Below, one piece after another: positions 13,228 through 15,132 of a stretch of DNA of 15,132 nt. The notes under the pieces are model-generated. The model did no database searches. It was not told where the DNA came from and saw only the letters and a list, made by a program, of their open reading frames with translations. Location: NCBI GenBank assembly GCA_023461075.1, contig JAEWNY010000124.1:1-15132 (forward strand), in the 5' to 3' direction. Within the stretch, counting starts at the first letter, position 1. Each line of letters opens with the position of its first letter. Position numbers and translations under genes: made by a program. The stretch is from Pseudomonadota bacterium. Lineage in GTDB: Bacteria > Pseudomonadota > Gammaproteobacteria > Xanthomonadales > Xanthomonadaceae.

Positions 13228-14937
13228 ATGCGCCTGTCGCAGTTTCACCTCCACACCGAAAAGGAAACCCCGGCCGAGGCCGAGATCGCCAGCCACAAGC
13301 TGATGCTCAAGGCCGGCATGATCCGCAAGCTCGCCGCCGGGCTCTACACCTGGTCGCCGCTGGGCCTGCGCGTGCTGCGCAAGGTCGAGGCGATCGTGCG
13401 CGAGGAAATGAACCGCGCCGGCGCGATCGAGTTGTTGATGCCGACCATCCAGCCGCAGGAATTGTGGGAGGAAACCGGGCGCTGGCAGAAGTTCGGCCCG
13501 CAGCTGCTGAAGATCCGCGACCGCAAGGAGGCCGATTACTGCTACGCGCCGACCGCGGAAGAGGTGATCACCGACTTCGCCCGCCATGAGTTGTCCAGCT
13601 ACAAGCAGCTGCCGGTCAACTGGTATCAGGTGCAGACCAAGTTCCGCGACGAGATCCGCCCGCGTTTCGGGGTAATGCGTTCGCGCGAATTCCTGATGAA
13701 GGATGCCTATTCCTTCCATCTCGATGAGGCCTCGTTGCAAGCCGAATACCGCAACATGTACGAGGCGTATTCGCGCATCTTCACCCGCTTGGGGTTGAAG
13801 TTCCGCGCGGTGTTCGCCGATACCGGCGCGATCGGCGGTTCGGCCTCGCACGAATTCCACGTGCTGGCAGATTCCGGCGAAGACGCGATCGCGTTCTCCG
13901 ATGGCTCCGATTACGCAGCGAACGTGGAATTGGCCGAAGCACTGGCACCCGGCGAGCGCGCGGCCGCAGGCGAGGCGATGCGCCAGATCGATACACCGAC
14001 GCAAAGGACCTGCGAGGATGTCGCCGCGTTGATGGGCATCGGGCTCGAGCGCACGGTGAAGTCGGTGGCGTTGATGGGTGAGGATGGCGAAGGCCGGCCG
14101 CAGTTCGTGCTCGCACTCGTGCGCGGCGATCACGCGGTCAACGAGATCAAGTTGGCCAAGCTTGCGGGCCTCGGCGAATATCGACTGGCAACGGAAGAGG
14201 AAATCCGCAACCACCTCGGCGCATCGCCCGGTTTCCTTGGCCCGGTCGATCCGGCCAAGCCGATCCGCGTCATCGCCGATCGCGCGGTCGCGGCGATGGC
14301 GGATTTCGTGGTCGGCGCCAATGCCGATGGTTTCCACATCGCCGGCGTCAACTTCGGCCGCGATTTGCCGGAGCCCGAAGTCGCCGACATCCGCAACGTC
14401 ATCGAGGGCGACGCCGCGCCCGATGGCAACGGCCGGCTCGGCATCGCCCGGGGCATCGAAGTGGGTCATGTGTTCGCGCTCGGCGATCGCTATTCAAAGG
14501 CGATGGATTGCACGGTGCTGGATGCGCAGGGCAAGCCGGTGCATCCGCTGATGGGCTGCTACGGCATCGGCGTGTCGCGGATCGTGGCGGCCGCGATCGA
14601 GCAGAACCATGACGATGCCGGTATCCGCTGGCCCGAGGCGATGGCGCCGTGGACGGTGGCGGTCTGCATCATCAATCCCAAGAACAATGCGGACGTCGCG
14701 GAAGCGGCAGAATCGCTGTATCGCGATCTCCAGGCTGCAGCCATCGACACCGTTGTCGACGACCGCGGCCTGCGTCCGGGCGCGATGTTCGCCGACATGG
14801 AACTGATCGGCATCCCGCATCGCGTGGTGGTATCGGAACGTGGCGTGGCGGCCGGCACCTTCGAATATCGCGCCCGCGACGCCGCCGAGGCCGAGCAGTT
14901 GGATATCGCCGCGCTGCGCGGAAAACTCGGGATTTAG
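13228..14937 (+). CDS. proS: Prolyl-tRNA synthetase, bacterial type with editing domain
   Basis: Class II synthetase, cytoplasmic, 569 aa (E. coli 572). The ATG at 13228 gives MRLSQFHLHTEKETPAEAEIASHKLM, cut here at the family start; an upstream TTG at 13204 in the same frame lies inside the inverted repeat and is rejected. Motif 1 region is about 60-80, the proline-site TAEE loop is 109-112, motif 2 is around RPRFGVMRSREFLMKDAYSFH (144-164), and motif 3 is GCYGIGVSRIVAAAIEQN (443-460). Between motifs 2 and 3 sits the YbaK-like editing insertion (about 225-400), with K278 at the place of the editing lysine in E. coli; so it should clear Ala-tRNA-Pro. The anticodon-binding domain occupies about 472-569. 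Only a weak GAG serves as Shine-Dalgarno. Nothing is missing. Confidence 0.97.
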   Translation: MRLSQFHLHTEKETPAEAEIASHKLMLKAGMIRKLAAGLYTWSPLGLRVLRKVEAIVREEMNRAGAIELLMPTIQPQELWEETGRWQKFGPQLLKIRDRKEADYCYAPTAEEVITDFARHELSSYKQLPVNWYQVQTKFRDEIRPRFGVMRSREFLMKDAYSFHLDEASLQAEYRNMYEAYSRIFTRLGLKFRAVFADTGAIGGSASHEFHVLADSGEDAIAFSDGSDYAANVELAEALAPGERAAAGEAMRQIDTPTQRTCEDVAALMGIGLERTVKSVALMGEDGEGRPQFVLALVRGDHAVNEIKLAKLAGLGEYRLATEEEIRNHLGASPGFLGPVDPAKPIRVIADRAVAAMADFVVGANADGFHIAGVNFGRDLPEPEVADIRNVIEGDAAPDGNGRLGIARGIEVGHVFALGDRYSKAMDCTVLDAQGKPVHPLMGCYGIGVSRIVAAAIEQNHDDAGIRWPEAMAPWTVAVCIINPKNNADVAEAAESLYRDLQAAAIDTVVDDRGLRPGAMFADMELIGIPHRVVVSERGVAAGTFEYRARDAAEAEQLDIAALRGKLGI

Positions 14938-14952
14938 TGTTCCCGTTATTCA

Positions 14953-14963
14953 TCGATAATCGA
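14953..14963. repeat. TCGATWATC element, copy 1
   Basis: TCGAT-A-ATCGA, an 11-bp palindrome with a central base, 16 nt after the proS stop. A close copy in the other orientation (9 of 11 positions as TCGATTATC) lies at 15021-15029 on the promoter of the next gene. The gap 14938-15100 is visibly richer in A+T than its surroundings and contains no gene. Confidence 0.4.
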
Positions 14964-15002
14964 CCGATAGCCCGGGATTCGGCTGTGGGCGCGCATGCCC
15001 GA

Positions 15003-15031
15003 TTTACACGAAGGATTATCTCGATTATCCT
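15003..15031 (+). promoter_or_regulatory. Candidate promoter of the gene starting at 15101
   Basis: TTTACA (15003-15008, 5 of 6 to consensus), 17-nt spacer, TATCCT (15026-15031). The start would be near 15038, with a leader of about 63 nt. This is the best -35/-10 pair in the window. Confidence 0.55.
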
Positions 15032-15032
15032 T
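15011..15032. promoter_or_regulatory. Operator-like imperfect palindrome over the promoter
   Basis: A 22-bp dyad (arms starting AAGGATTAT and ending ATTATCCTT) in which 9 of 11 base pairs match, covering the spacer and the whole -10 box. ATTATC occurs at 15015, 15024 and 15035. A repressor bound here would block polymerase. Confidence 0.4.
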
Positions 15033-15100
15033 CCATTATCGGCAGGAGGCCGGTTCATCCGGCAAGGACGTCCGCGCCTTCATCCACACAGGACTCCTAC

Positions 15101-15132
15101 ATGGACATTTCCCAACTGAGCCAGAAAGAGCT
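15101..15132 (+). CDS. Start of an unidentified gene, possibly H-NS family
   Basis: Only ten full codons and part of an eleventh are in the window: MDISQLSQKEL. AGGA lies 7 nt before the ATG, a good ribosome-binding site. The pattern D-hydrophobic-x-x-L-S-x-K-E-L is like the N-terminus of short H-NS-type DNA-binding proteins of Xanthomonadaceae, and an A+T-rich, repeat-bearing upstream region would suit a self-regulated nucleoid protein. With eleven residues this is a guess about identity; that a coding start is here is more secure. Confidence 0.5.
   Translation, partial: MDISQLSQKE

Noticed and set aside
13222..14469. A 415-codon open frame on the minus strand
   Set aside because: Antisense to proS; composition is artefactual.

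Overview
The window is a dense, high-GC chromosomal segment of core housekeeping genes from a gammaproteobacterium. The gene order (xerD-dsbC beside lptFG; divergent lptFG / pepA-holC-x-valS; pssA-holD-like-rimI; DUF4124-proS) and the protein sequences fit the family Xanthomonadaceae (Xanthomonas, Lysobacter, Luteimonas or Thermomonas relatives). The genus cannot be fixed from the sequence alone. I see no phage, insertion sequence, CRISPR array, tRNA or rRNA, and no stretch over 300 bases without a gene. The two longest gaps are 11020-11172 and 14938-15100, and both carry structured sequence.

Layout, left to right. Minus strand: the N-terminal 361 codons of purL (purine synthesis, running off the left edge), then dsbC and xerD, transcribed as xerD then dsbC. 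Plus strand: a short RDD membrane protein gene, divergent from xerD across 44 bp. Minus strand: lptF-lptG (LPS export permease), overlapping by ATGA. Plus strand: a tight operon of pepA, holC (GTG start), an unnamed 93-aa membrane protein and valS, the last two overlapping by ATGA. After a two-hairpin intergenic segment, minus strand: pssA, an 83-aa psi-like (HolD) gene and rimI, joined by two ATGA overlaps. Plus strand: a DUF4124 exported protein, proS, and the first 10 codons of a gene that may encode an H-NS-type protein.

Functional links. LptF and LptG are partner subunits. HolC (chi) and the proposed mini-HolD (psi) would be the two halves of the clamp-loader accessory that contacts SSB. 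XerD and PepA are, in E. coli, the recombinase and an accessory protein of plasmid Xer recombination. ValS and ProS are aminoacyl-tRNA synthetases, and RimI acetylates ribosomal protein S18.

There is no obviously new multi-gene system here. The observations most worth checking are: (i) three genes with a TANNNT box exactly 6 nt before the ATG, suggesting leaderless mRNAs; (ii) the compact psi-like protein; (iii) a promoter with an overlapping imperfect palindrome and repeated TCGATWATC elements before the last gene; (iv) a DsbC with a lipobox and an Ala/Pro linker; (v) the unnamed small membrane protein coupled to valS; (vi) a double-hairpin, REP-like segment after valS.
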